In this document: in pieces, positions 1-4,476 of the stretch
Position numbering within the stretch: the stretch's first letter is position 1
Layout of the letters: every line of letters begins with the position of its first letter
Made by a program: the position numbers and the translations under genes
The notes under the pieces: generated by a model
What the model was told of the DNA's origin: nothing
The model's input: the letters and a program-made list of their open reading frames with translations, nothing else
Database searches by the model: none
Source of the DNA: a virus
Virus record (IMG/VR): IMGVR_UViG_3300031594_000012
Coordinates: 1-27,020 of that record
DNA: 27,020 bases
Direction: 5' to 3' (one strand)

Positions 1-62
1 TTAAAGCTTTACCGTAGTACCTATAAGGCGATTGGTTATCTTTATGTCTTAATATACTTTAT

Positions 63-91
63 ATTATATCATATATCAAAGCAAAAGTCAA
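63..91 (-). promoter_or_regulatory. Leftward sigma70 promoter near the window edge
   Basis: On the minus strand, TTGACT (86-91) is followed after exactly 17 bases by TATAAT (63-68), preceded by TGA, giving an extended -10 (TGNTATAAT). That is 5/6 plus 6/6 matches to consensus. The first ten bases, TTGACTTTTG, are identical to those of the other minus-strand promoter at 23712-23740. It points out of the left edge, so a leftward transcription unit should begin just outside the window. No start codon is visible in the remaining ~55 bases. Confidence 0.7.
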
Positions 92-331
92 GAACTATTT
101 ACTAATGAGCCTAAATAAACCTACCTATCTTGTGTCATACTTGTGTCAATACTTATGTCCTTTAGTACACCCCTGCATACATAAGGGGCGAGGCTAAGGA
201 AACCTATGTAAATCAATGTGTTACAGGTATACACAGGGATACTGTTGTTAATCCCATTTTCCCTCTTTTTTTGTATGCCAGAGGGTACAGTAACAATCTC
301 TCGAGCAAGCCGCCCCCTCCCGCCCCCTAAG

Positions 332-421
332 TTATCCACAGGTTTTGCACATGGCCCAGAGTTATCCACAGGCTGACCCAGTGTTCCACATGGAACATTA
401 GTTATACACAAGTTATCCACA
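332..421 (+). promoter_or_regulatory. Cluster of four perfect DnaA boxes
   Basis: Four exact matches to the DnaA box consensus TTATNCACA lie on the same strand: TTATCCACA at 332-340, 362-370 and 413-421, and TTATACACA at 402-410. Start-to-start distances are 30, 40 and 11 bases, close to whole helical turns, which would place bound DnaA on one face. A one-mismatch box (GTATACACA) lies at 227-235. The only other perfect box noticed in the window is a lone one inside a late gene (13460-13468). Host DnaA binding is inferred. Confidence 0.75.
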
Positions 422-532
422 AGGGTAGGTGCATGTGTGTCGTATGTACCCTATAGCGTACACTAGCAGCCATCACTGTATGAATACACAGGTTGACACA
501 GGTTGACACATGTGGTAGTAAAGGCTGACACA
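371..532 (+). repeat. Iteron-like 10-mer repeats GG(T/C)TGAC(A/C)CA
   Basis: Four copies occur on the same strand: GGCTGACCCA 371-380, GGTTGACACA 491-500 and 501-510 (head to tail), and GGCTGACACA 523-532. The first three are preceded by ACA, so a 13-base form ACAGG(T/C)TGAC(A/C)CA repeats. The last copy supplies the -35 hexamer of the rightward promoter candidate. Such short direct repeats beside DnaA boxes resemble iterons bound by an initiator or repressor. No matching binding protein is recognised in the window. Confidence 0.5.
382..397. promoter_or_regulatory. parS-like 16-bp palindrome
   Basis: TGTTCCACATGGAACA has perfect 7-base arms (TGTTCCA and TGGAACA) around a CA centre. Chromosomal parS sites bound by ParB follow TGTTNCACGTGNAACA, and the variant TGTTCCACGTGGAACA is, from memory, used in pseudomonads. 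This sequence differs from that variant by one base in the centre (CACATG for CACGTG). It lies between DnaA boxes 2 and 3. It may bind host ParB or a phage regulator, or simply be an operator palindrome. Confidence 0.45.
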
Positions 533-553
533 CTGGTTGCGAATTGGTATATA
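525..553 (+). promoter_or_regulatory. Candidate early rightward promoter
   Basis: CTGACA (525-530, 5/6) is followed after 17 bases by TATATA (548-553, 4/6). It faces the early gene run starting at 684 and overlaps the fourth iteron-like repeat, which would let a repeat-binding protein control it. It is weaker than the promoter at 3961-3989. The placement is plausible but other start points in 554-680 cannot be excluded. Confidence 0.4.
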
Positions 554-683
554 AGGTAGGCAGTAAGGTCATGCACAGGATGCATACAGTTATCTCAGGT
601 CATGCGTTTAAATCATTGTACATTGTCTCAGCATCTGGTATTGTGTACCCACATTCATTGATATACATATAGAGAGATACGGC

Positions 684-836
684 ATGGATAGATATCAAAC
701 AGCTTTATTTGCGGAGTTGGTAGTCATACAGAGCCACCCGACCAACCATCATCGGGACATTCTAAAGGGCGTTGGTCTTATGGATGATGAGCAATTTAAA
801 CAATACGTCAACGAACAGCAGGAGCTAATTAAATGA
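684..836 (+). CDS. Small early protein, 50 aa, unknown
   Basis: First gene of the rightward early run. The 50-residue product starts MDRYQTALFAELV and ends QQELIK. It has a His-rich stretch in the middle (SHPTNHHRD) and is otherwise charged, with no membrane segment. Its stop overlaps the next start (ATGA at 833-836), which implies translational coupling and supports it being real. The ribosome binding site is only a weak GAGAG at 672-676. No family is recognised. Its position suggests an early host-takeover or regulatory role, which is inference. Confidence 0.6.
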   Translation: MDRYQTALFAELVVIQSHPTNHHRDILKGVGLMDDEQFKQYVNEQQELIK

Positions 837-1087
837 AAAATATCACAAGACATACCGGCACAGTTACTGATATTAAACGCATGCCTACTAGTCACAACGG
901 TAACCCGCGTTATTCCTTTCTAGTCGATGGATATAAGGTAGTAACCCCTATAGATTCCATGTTAGGATATGAGTTAACCAATTATACCGACAAGCTAGTC
1001 ATGGTCACAGTGGGTACACATTATAACAAGTTGACTCTTGACTCTATTAAAATCGCGGATTGGTGGAATAATCGCGCTTGGTGGTAG
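833..1087 (+). CDS. Small early protein, 84 aa, conserved-type
   Basis: The 84-residue soluble protein contains alternating beta-type segments (TGTVTDIKR, NPRYSFLVDGYKV, DKLVMVTVG, NKLTLDSI) and ends in a tryptophan-rich tail (DWWNNRAWW). The beta pattern suggests a small barrel, possibly OB-like, but no nucleic-acid-binding motif can be pointed to. The start overlaps the previous stop and is preceded by AGGAG about eight bases upstream. The overall look (GTVTDIKRMPTS, NGNPRY) is familiar from short phage proteins of unknown role. No function is assigned. Confidence 0.75.
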   Translation: MKNITRHTGTVTDIKRMPTSHNGNPRYSFLVDGYKVVTPIDSMLGYELTNYTDKLVMVTVGTHYNKLTLDSIKIADWWNNRAWW

Positions 1088-1096
1088 GTTTAACAA

Positions 1097-1119
1097 TGGC
1101 CCCTTGAGGTGAGGGGCTA
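1097..1119 (+). promoter_or_regulatory. RNA hairpin with a GAGG-containing loop
   Basis: GCCCCT (1099-1104) pairs with AGGGGC (1112-1117), extended by a G-U and an A-T pair, around the loop TGAGGTG, which carries a ribosome-binding-like GAGG. It sits between two genes and ends at a possible ATG (1119). No T-tract follows, so it is unlikely to be a simple terminator. It could protect or process mRNA ends or control the start at 1119. Confidence 0.4.
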
Positions 1120-1151
1120 TGATTAAATCAACTATACAGAGGCAATACAGC

Positions 1152-1310
1152 ATGAAAATACTTACTATCATCTGTACTATCATATTAATACTAGCGGCCA
1201 CAGTAGGCTTCGGAGTATCCCTTATGGGTGGACAGGCTTGGTTATACGCTATGTTCTCCCTACTACTAGTAGCATTTGGCTATATCCTAGTCACCTTGCT
1301 AGACGAATAA
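1152..1310 (+). CDS. Small two-helix membrane protein, 52 aa
   Basis: From the ATG at 1152 the product is 52 residues: two hydrophobic helices (about 2-22 and 29-50) joined by a short GGQ turn, with a charged DE end. This is the size and topology of small holins or inner-membrane modulators, but it sits in the early region, far from the lysis-like genes, so an early membrane-directed role is as likely. The start at 1152 is chosen because it follows the motif AGAGGCAATAC, repeated before the genes at 1324 and 4111. An in-frame ATG at 1119, just after the hairpin, would add 11 residues. Confidence 0.7.
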   Translation: MKILTIICTIILILAATVGFGVSLMGGQAWLYAMFSLLLVAFGYILVTLLDE

Positions 1311-1323
1311 GAGGCAATACATA

Positions 1324-1470
1324 ATGAATTATAAAGCTATATTAAACATGTATTCAGTAGAGTGCGCGGCATGTTTCGCACCCTTTACAATGAGCTATCA
1401 CGAGTATCATTATCGTACTGGCTATGAACTTTGCAACCACTGCACAAAAAACCATGAGGCAACAGCATGA
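1324..1470 (+). CDS. Tiny zinc-ribbon-like protein, 48 aa
   Basis: The 48-residue product contains two cysteine pairs, C14-x2-C17 and C37-x2-C40, separated by 19 residues rich in His and Tyr. This is the spacing of a zinc ribbon/knuckle. The start follows the leader AGAGGCAATAC (1310-1320), and the stop overlaps the next gene (ATGA at 1467-1470). Small zinc-ribbon proteins in phages often bind nucleic acid or host transcription factors. Here only metal binding is suggested, not a target. A second small CxxC/CxxC protein lies at 3780-3983. Confidence 0.7.
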   Translation: MNYKAILNMYSVECAACFAPFTMSYHEYHYRTGYELCNHCTKNHEATA

Positions 1471-1649
1471 GCAAATCAATACTAATCGAGATCAAACATA
1501 GCTATGGCCGGAAGGTCATATACCCCGCATGCGATAACGCGGAGTCATTCGCCAAGCTTACAGGGTGCAAGACACTCACAACGCAAGCTCTTGAGTTAAT
1601 CGAGCAGCTAGGCTATACTATCGACACCATCACACCGGACTGGAGATAA
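1467..1649 (+). CDS. Small early protein, 60 aa, unknown
   Basis: The 60-residue protein begins MSKSILIEIKHSYGRKVIYP, a beta hairpin-like start, followed by a probable helix (DNAESFAKLTG) and a second helix (TTQALELIEQLGY). It has two cysteines (in YPACDN and TGCKT) but no paired CxxC motif. The start overlaps the preceding stop by four bases. No family is recognised with confidence. It looks like a compact alpha/beta fold of the type common in the early regions of T7-supergroup phages. Confidence 0.7.
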   Translation: MSKSILIEIKHSYGRKVIYPACDNAESFAKLTGCKTLTTQALELIEQLGYTIDTITPDWR

Positions 1650-1653
1650 TAAC

Positions 1654-1818
1654 ATGCAAAAATTTCAGAGATTCTTAGTTGCTTGGACTACGCGAGACGG
1701 CGTTGAACGCTATAGTGAATATAACAGCTTGGAGGAGGCTACCCTTCGGTATGATCAGCTTAAGACGATAGGCTATGACGAGTATGTTTTCCTGTCAGTA
1801 ATCATTGATTACGAGTAG
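1654..1818 (+). CDS. Small early protein, 54 aa, unknown
   Basis: The 54-residue product starts MQKFQRFLVAWTTRDGVERYSEYNS and ends FLSVIIDYE. It has two strand-like segments flanking a helix (LEEATLRYDQLKTIG). It begins five bases after the previous stop, with a GGAG site nine bases upstream of the ATG. A hairpin follows its stop codon. The fold resembles small beta-alpha-beta modules that recode or sense sequence-encoded turns, but no function can be given. Coding is supported by its tight fit between neighbours. Confidence 0.65.
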   Translation: MQKFQRFLVAWTTRDGVERYSEYNSLEEATLRYDQLKTIGYDEYVFLSVIIDYE

Positions 1819-1825
1819 TTGTTTT

Positions 1826-1856
1826 ATAGTGTCCACTAGCGTATAGTGGGCATTAT
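1826..1856 (+). terminator. Intergenic hairpin, possible weak terminator
   Basis: Bases 1826-1838 pair with 1844-1856 across the loop GCGTA, giving 13 pairs including two G-U. The core is CCACTA against TAGTGG. It lies in the only sizeable gap (74 bases) of the small-gene run. The downstream sequence is ATTATTAAA rather than a clean T-tract, so termination would be partial. It may instead be an operator or mRNA-processing site. Confidence 0.35.
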
Positions 1857-1892
1857 TAAACCAACTAAACTAAACCAAAGAGGCGACACAAG

Positions 1893-2153
1893 ATGAAACT
1901 TAAGCAAATAGGTAGTAACCAAACAGAGCTAGACCTAGGGTTTGCACAGGTATTTTTTAGCTACGAAACACCAGTGGCCGCATGTCTTACTGACGGCACA
2001 TTAGTTCGCACTGATCAGTGGTACAGTGCGACCACTAGCAGACACATTAAAAACTGGTGTGGCCTACACGTTGAACAGGTGTCACAATACCGTATAGACT
2101 GTCTGCTTACGTCAGCCAGTGAATGTGATTCAAACTATGATGAGGTGGCATAA
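1893..2153 (+). CDS. Small conserved phage protein, 86 aa (DUF8033-like?)
   Basis: The 86-residue protein starts MKLKQIGSNQTELDLGFAQVFFSYETPVAA and continues with a TSRHIKNW segment. This pattern (QxGSNQTE, a VFFSYETPVAA strand, then a T-S-x-H-I-x-x-W helix) matches, from memory, a short phage family labelled DUF8033, whose function is unknown. Here the typical N-terminal strand is followed by a Cys-containing C-terminus ending DEVA. The start is preceded by AGAGGCGACAC, a variant of the leader seen at 1138 and 1310. It overlaps the next start by one base (TAATG). Confidence 0.75.
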   Translation: MKLKQIGSNQTELDLGFAQVFFSYETPVAACLTDGTLVRTDQWYSATTSRHIKNWCGLHVEQVSQYRIDCLLTSASECDSNYDEVA

Positions 2154-2335
2154 TGAACAAGCATAAATATTACATTTTAGATGCTGATGGTTATATTTTA
2201 TTAACTGTAATCTCGCAGAATACGAATAGGAATGCTGATAGCGAAGCTAAATTGTCTATTAATCCATTACTACCAGTAATTGCGAAGCAATACGGCAGAG
2301 AAAAAGTTTTTTATACAATTGATGAGGTGGCATAA
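2153..2335 (+). CDS. Small early protein, 60 aa, unknown
   Basis: The 60-residue product is MNKHKYYILDADGYILL followed by an Asn/Ser/Lys-rich segment and the end FYTIDEVA. It is coupled to both neighbours through one-base stop/start overlaps (TAATG). Its last codons plus the next start repeat the 18-base junction found at the end of the previous gene. The local sequence is more AT-rich than the genes around it. No motif is recognised. Confidence 0.65.
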   Translation: MNKHKYYILDADGYILLTVISQNTNRNADSEAKLSINPLLPVIAKQYGREKVFYTIDEVA

Positions 2336-2532
2336 TGAGTATTAGTTACGAGGGATACAGAGAAACATTAGCCAGACTGTCTAGCATGCATCGCGAGTCA
2401 TACAGAGCAGGACATAAAACAGCAAAACACTGGCTCAAGCTCAAAGTACAGTTACGCGCAGAATATCCAGAGCATAGCGATAGATATGCGCGTGAAGCCC
2501 TAGGCTATCCAAAAAAGGAGGTGGCACAATGA
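2335..2532 (+). CDS. Small basic helical protein, 65 aa, unknown
   Basis: The 65-residue, Arg/Lys/Tyr-rich, apparently all-helical protein (YEGYRETLARLSSMHRESYR; HWLKLKVQLRAEYPEHSDRYAREALGY) ends KKEVAQ. The net positive charge and lack of hydrophobic segments would suit nucleic acid or protein binding, but no HTH signature is clear. Its segment WLKLKVQLRAEYP resembles YWLKLQRDYP in the protein at 2638-2853, suggesting a shared short helix. It overlaps the next gene by ATGA, and AGGAGG for that gene is encoded inside its last codons. Confidence 0.65.
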   Translation: MSISYEGYRETLARLSSMHRESYRAGHKTAKHWLKLKVQLRAEYPEHSDRYAREALGYPKKEVAQ

Positions 2533-2636
2533 GACAATTAATAATGTTTTATACCAAATGGATCACAATAGGGTTTGCATTGGGCCTTGCAATAGGCTAC
2601 AGTATTGGTCTCATACAACAAATGGGAGGTATTTAA
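2529..2636 (+). CDS. Single-pass micro-membrane protein, 35 aa
   Basis: The 35-residue product contains one glycine-patterned transmembrane helix (about 9-29; GFALGLAIGYSIG) with GxxxG-type spacing, preceded by a short basic N-terminus and followed by a short polar tail. The start overlaps the previous stop (ATGA) and has a strong AGGAGG site. Its own last codons contain GGGAGG, the binding site for the next gene. GxxxG helices often pair with themselves or another membrane protein. The target is unknown. Confidence 0.6.
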   Translation: MRQLIMFYTKWITIGFALGLAIGYSIGLIQQMGGI

Positions 2637-2637
2637 A

Positions 2638-2853
2638 ATGGCTAATAGACAGTGGAATGGCTCATGCGAGGACTGGCTACACGGTGACGAGCATTGGAAT
2701 GATGAGGTGCTAGATGCCGATGGTGACGAGTATGCACCAGTTGACGATGATGAGCTAGCAGAGATATTAGAGGGAGTCAGAGCCAGAACACTACAGGCTT
2801 ACTGGCTAAAACTACAACGGGATTACCCCGCAATCGAGAGGTATAAAGCATGA
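2638..2853 (+). CDS. Small acidic protein, 71 aa, unknown
   Basis: From the ATG at 2638, eight bases after GGGAGGT, the product has 71 residues. The first two thirds are strikingly acidic (EDWLHGDEHWNDEVLDADGDEY, DDDELAEILEG), followed by a basic-aromatic helix (YWLKLQRDYPAIERYKA). Strongly acidic small early proteins in phages sometimes mimic DNA or occupy nucleic-acid-binding sites of host enzymes. That is only a possibility here. A TTG further upstream in frame (2605) lies inside the previous gene and is rejected as the start. It overlaps the next gene by ATGA. Confidence 0.7.
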   Translation: MANRQWNGSCEDWLHGDEHWNDEVLDADGDEYAPVDDDELAEILEGVRARTLQAYWLKLQRDYPAIERYKA

Positions 2854-3212
2854 CGCTAGAACAGAGGAGAGGAGAGGTTGCAATGCTAGACCTGAATAGC
2901 CACATGGCTAGTATGTCACTGCTAGAGTATCACATAGGGCAGTGGCACATTAACCGCAACTTGATCGCAGGGTCTAGCGACATAAAGCAATTCGACAAGC
3001 TATTGGAGGAGGTGGAGGAACTCAGGCTGTCATTAGATGGCGATCTAACACCCATAGATGACCTAGGTGATATTATGGTGGTCTTAATCAACATTGCACA
3101 TAGAAACAACTTGACACTGCATGACTGTATGGCTCATGCTTATGATGAGATAAAGGAACGCAAGGGCCAGATGGTCAATGGTTTATTCGTAAAAGAGAGG
3201 AGCAAGGCATGA
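2850..3212 (+). CDS. MazG-like NTP pyrophosphohydrolase
   Basis: The 120-residue all-helical protein carries the MazG-type metal-binding pattern: EExxE (E53, E54, E57 in LLEEVEEL) followed by DDLGD (D70-D74), then hydrophobic helices and KERKG near 102-106. Family members hydrolyse NTPs or ppGpp-like nucleotides to monophosphates and are common in marine phages. The length is right for a single-domain phage version. Two starts are possible: ATG 2850, coupled to the previous stop, and ATG 2883, which has an excellent AGGAGAGG site and retains the whole domain. Substrate is unknown; house-cleaning or alarmone control during infection are the usual proposals. Confidence 0.75.
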   Translation: MTLEQRRGEVAMLDLNSHMASMSLLEYHIGQWHINRNLIAGSSDIKQFDKLLEEVEELRLSLDGDLTPIDDLGDIMVVLINIAHRNNLTLHDCMAHAYDEIKERKGQMVNGLFVKERSKA

Positions 3213-3409
3213 TGTTATTTAATAAAGCTTTAAACGTAGAGTTGATCAACGCGGTATGCATAGGACTTGAGATAGCGGACAGTAGAGCAGTCTGGGTGGT
3301 GGACAAAGACACGGGAGACACAAAGGCTATGCCCTTTGAGGGCTTCCTGATCTACCTGCCATTCATTCTAATCAGCTATGGCAACGTGTATGACGAGGTG
3401 CAAATCTAA
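3209..3409 (+). CDS. Small conserved-type phage protein, 66 aa
   Basis: The 66-residue protein (ALNVELINAVCIGLEIADSRAVWVVDKDTGDTKAMPFEGFLIYLPFILISYGNVYDEV) has a helix, a beta hairpin around DKDTGDTK and a hydrophobic C-terminal helix (FLIYLPFILISYG). The hydrophobic part is short and may be buried or membrane-associated. It starts at ATG 3209 or the adjacent ATG 3212, after GGAGCAAGGC, overlapping the MazG-like gene. It ends DEVQI, where GAGGT is the binding site for the next gene. The function is not recognised. Confidence 0.65.
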   Translation: MMLFNKALNVELINAVCIGLEIADSRAVWVVDKDTGDTKAMPFEGFLIYLPFILISYGNVYDEVQI

Positions 3410-3546
3410 TGGGTTGGGTTATATTTTTGGCACTGTGTGCTATAGTGATAGTAGCCACACCCTTGTGGATAGCGCACATGGCTATGACAATGGAAGATAC
3501 GACACCGACAATGCACCAAAGGAGCGAGGATGATGAGCAGAATTAA
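3409..3546 (+). CDS. Single-pass membrane protein, 45 aa
   Basis: The 45-residue product begins with one hydrophobic helix (about 2-24, GWVIFLALCAIVIVATPLWI) and ends in a polar, acidic, Met-rich tail (HMAMTMEDTTPTMHQRSEDDEQN). It overlaps the upstream stop by one base (TAATG) and the next gene by 17 bases. It could be a small membrane-anchored modulator. There is no lipobox and no positively charged N-terminus, so a secretion signal is unlikely. Confidence 0.55.
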   Translation: MGWVIFLALCAIVIVATPLWIAHMAMTMEDTTPTMHQRSEDDEQN

Positions 3547-3778
3547 AGAGAACCTCATAGGTTATGAGCATGAGCCTAACGACTGGATAGAACCTACAGC
3601 CCTTGAGATGTGCGAGGAGCTAGTCGCGCATGACCTATACTGCATGACCTTGAGCGAGGTAAAGTTTAGGGTTGCAAAGCAGGTGAGAGAGGAGTACTAT
3701 AGTCAGGACATAAACATTATGCGGCAGCAGTACGTAGCCGCCTTTGGTAAGACAAACAATTACAATGAGGTATTCTAA
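3530..3778 (+). CDS. Small early protein, 82 aa, unknown
   Basis: The 82-residue (81 from the second ATG at 3533) acidic helical protein includes WIEPTALEMCEELVAHDL and KFRVAKQVREEYYSQDINIMRQQYVAAFG. GGAG C GAGG immediately precedes the paired ATGs. It ends NEVF, where GAGGT again serves the downstream start. No catalytic motif or known family is identified. Location and translational coupling support that it is expressed with the early run. Confidence 0.65.
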   Translation: MMSRIKENLIGYEHEPNDWIEPTALEMCEELVAHDLYCMTLSEVKFRVAKQVREEYYSQDINIMRQQYVAAFGKTNNYNEVF

Positions 3779-3779
3779 A

Positions 3780-3983
3780 ATGAGCAGATGTAAAGCGTGT
3801 GACGTTATACTGGGCGAGTACGAGTTAAAGCGTATCGACAAACTAACAGGCATTCATGTTGACCTGTGCAATGTATGCTATAGCCATAGCAATGACGCTA
3901 TGGTAGATGACAGGAGTGCAGAGTTTAATCATCTTTATCAAGGTCTCAGTGAGAAAGAACTTGACACCCTTGTGGAACAATAG
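3780..3983 (+). CDS. Small zinc-ribbon protein, 67 aa
   Basis: From ATG 3780 the 67-residue product contains CKAC (residues 4-7) and CNVC (residues 31-34) around a charged segment (GEYELKRIDKLTGIHVDL), forming a probable zinc ribbon, followed by a helical acidic tail (LSEKELDTLVEQ). Small proteins of this CxxC-27-CxxC kind are common in marine podoviruses and recall DksA/TraR-type zinc fingers, though the DksA coiled coil is missing. A role in modulating host RNA polymerase would fit but is inference. An in-frame ATG at 3744 overlaps the previous gene and lacks a good site. Its last codons contain a perfect promoter. Confidence 0.7.
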   Translation: MSRCKACDVILGEYELKRIDKLTGIHVDLCNVCYSHSNDAMVDDRSAEFNHLYQGLSEKELDTLVEQ

Positions 3984-3989
3984 TATAAT
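3961..3989 (+). promoter_or_regulatory. Perfect-consensus sigma70 promoter for the replication module
   Basis: TTGACA (3961-3966), a spacer of exactly 17 bases and TATAAT (3984-3989) match the sigma70 consensus at 12 of 12 positions. It overlaps the end of the zinc-ribbon gene and lies 120 bases upstream of the ssDNA-binding gene. Transcription should start near 3996. It indicates direct use of host RNA polymerase for the replication genes, and a step separate from the early run. Confidence 0.85.
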
Positions 3990-4012
3990 ACTAAGGTAAT
4001 CAAGGGGAAATA

Positions 4013-4056
4013 CTTTAAGAATTATCATTAAAGATTATAATTAAAGTATACTAAAG
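4013..4056 (+). repeat. TTAAAG repeat cluster in the leader, possible operator
   Basis: Downstream of the promoter, CTTTAA (4013-4018) faces TTAAAG (4028-4033) as an inverted pair. The element (A)TTAAAG recurs at 4027-4033 and 4040-4046, with ACTAAAG at 4050-4056. A second TATAAT (4036-4041) lies inside, without a good -35. The block is AT-rich and sits in the untranslated leader. It could be a repressor site or a tandem start point. Confidence 0.35.
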
Positions 4057-4110
4057 TAGTACCAAAGCGGCACAGTTAGTGTCATAACTTTAAATAGAGA
4101 GGCAATACCA

Positions 4111-4476
4111 ATGGCAGTAGTAGAAGGCACAATAGCGTTTGAGAACCTAGACACCCACGAGATGTATCAGGGTCAATCCACAGGCAAGTACTCAGTTGTC
4201 ATCAGCTTAGATGACACCACAGCAGACCAATTAGCAGGTCTTGGCATCAAGATGCGAGAGTACGAAGGCGTTAAGCAGCGCAAGTTCAGCAGCAAGTACG
4301 ACATTGGAGTCGTAGATAAGGAAGGTCAGCCCTTTATGGGTCGCATAGGTCGAGGCTCTAAGGTTCGTCTCTTGTGGCAGGAAGGCCCTCCACACCCTGT
4401 CCACGGTACAGGTACGTACCTCAACAAGATTAAGGTCTTGGAAGTGGCAGAGCAGGAAGCAGGTGAGGACTTCTGA
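4111..4476 (+). CDS. Single-stranded DNA-binding protein (T7 gp2.5-like role)
   Basis: The 121-residue protein has a beta-rich body (GTIAFENL, GKYSVVISL, KFSSKYDIGVV, GSKVRLLWQE, NKIKVLEV) consistent with an OB-fold and many aromatic/basic residues, and a short acidic tail ending GEDF. The acidic tail with terminal Phe is the hallmark of T7 gp2.5-type SSBs, where it contacts polymerase and helicase. It is the first gene after the strong promoter, preceded by the leader AGAGGCAATAC (4098-4108), and overlaps the primase-helicase by one base. It is much shorter than T7 gp2.5 (232 aa), as in related marine podoviruses. Assignment rests on fold pattern, tail and position. Confidence 0.75.
   Translation: MAVVEGTIAFENLDTHEMYQGQSTGKYSVVISLDDTTADQLAGLGIKMREYEGVKQRKFSSKYDIGVVDKEGQPFMGRIGRGSKVRLLWQEGPPHPVHGTGTYLNKIKVLEVAEQEAGEDF

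Larger units (their letters stand above)
41..532. other. Candidate replication origin / divergent control region
   Basis: No convincing gene lies between 1 and 683. Seen in order: a strongly AT-rich block (about 45-80) suited to strand opening; a leftward sigma70-type promoter (63-91); two CGCCCCCT direct repeats (311-318 and 321-328) that give the minus strand three G-tracts; four perfect DnaA boxes (332-421); a parS-like palindrome (382-397); four iteron-like 10-mers (371-532); and a rightward promoter candidate overlapping the last iteron. An AT-rich element, clustered DnaA boxes and iterons together are the standard composition of bacterial and plasmid origins. Calling this a phage origin is inference. 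Bases 554-683, between the rightward promoter and the first gene, show nothing clear beyond a weak ribosome binding site near 672-676. Confidence 0.6.

Noticed and set aside
121-420. 99-codon minus-strand open frame across the DnaA-box cluster
   Set aside because: Its sequence is the translation of repeated DnaA boxes and C-rich DNA, has no ribosome binding site and no family resemblance. The region is better explained as control sequence.
1591-1619. Promoter-like TTGAGT-17-TATACT in a small early gene
   Set aside because: The match is only 4/6 plus 5/6 in coding sequence within a coupled gene run. It is not strong enough to list.
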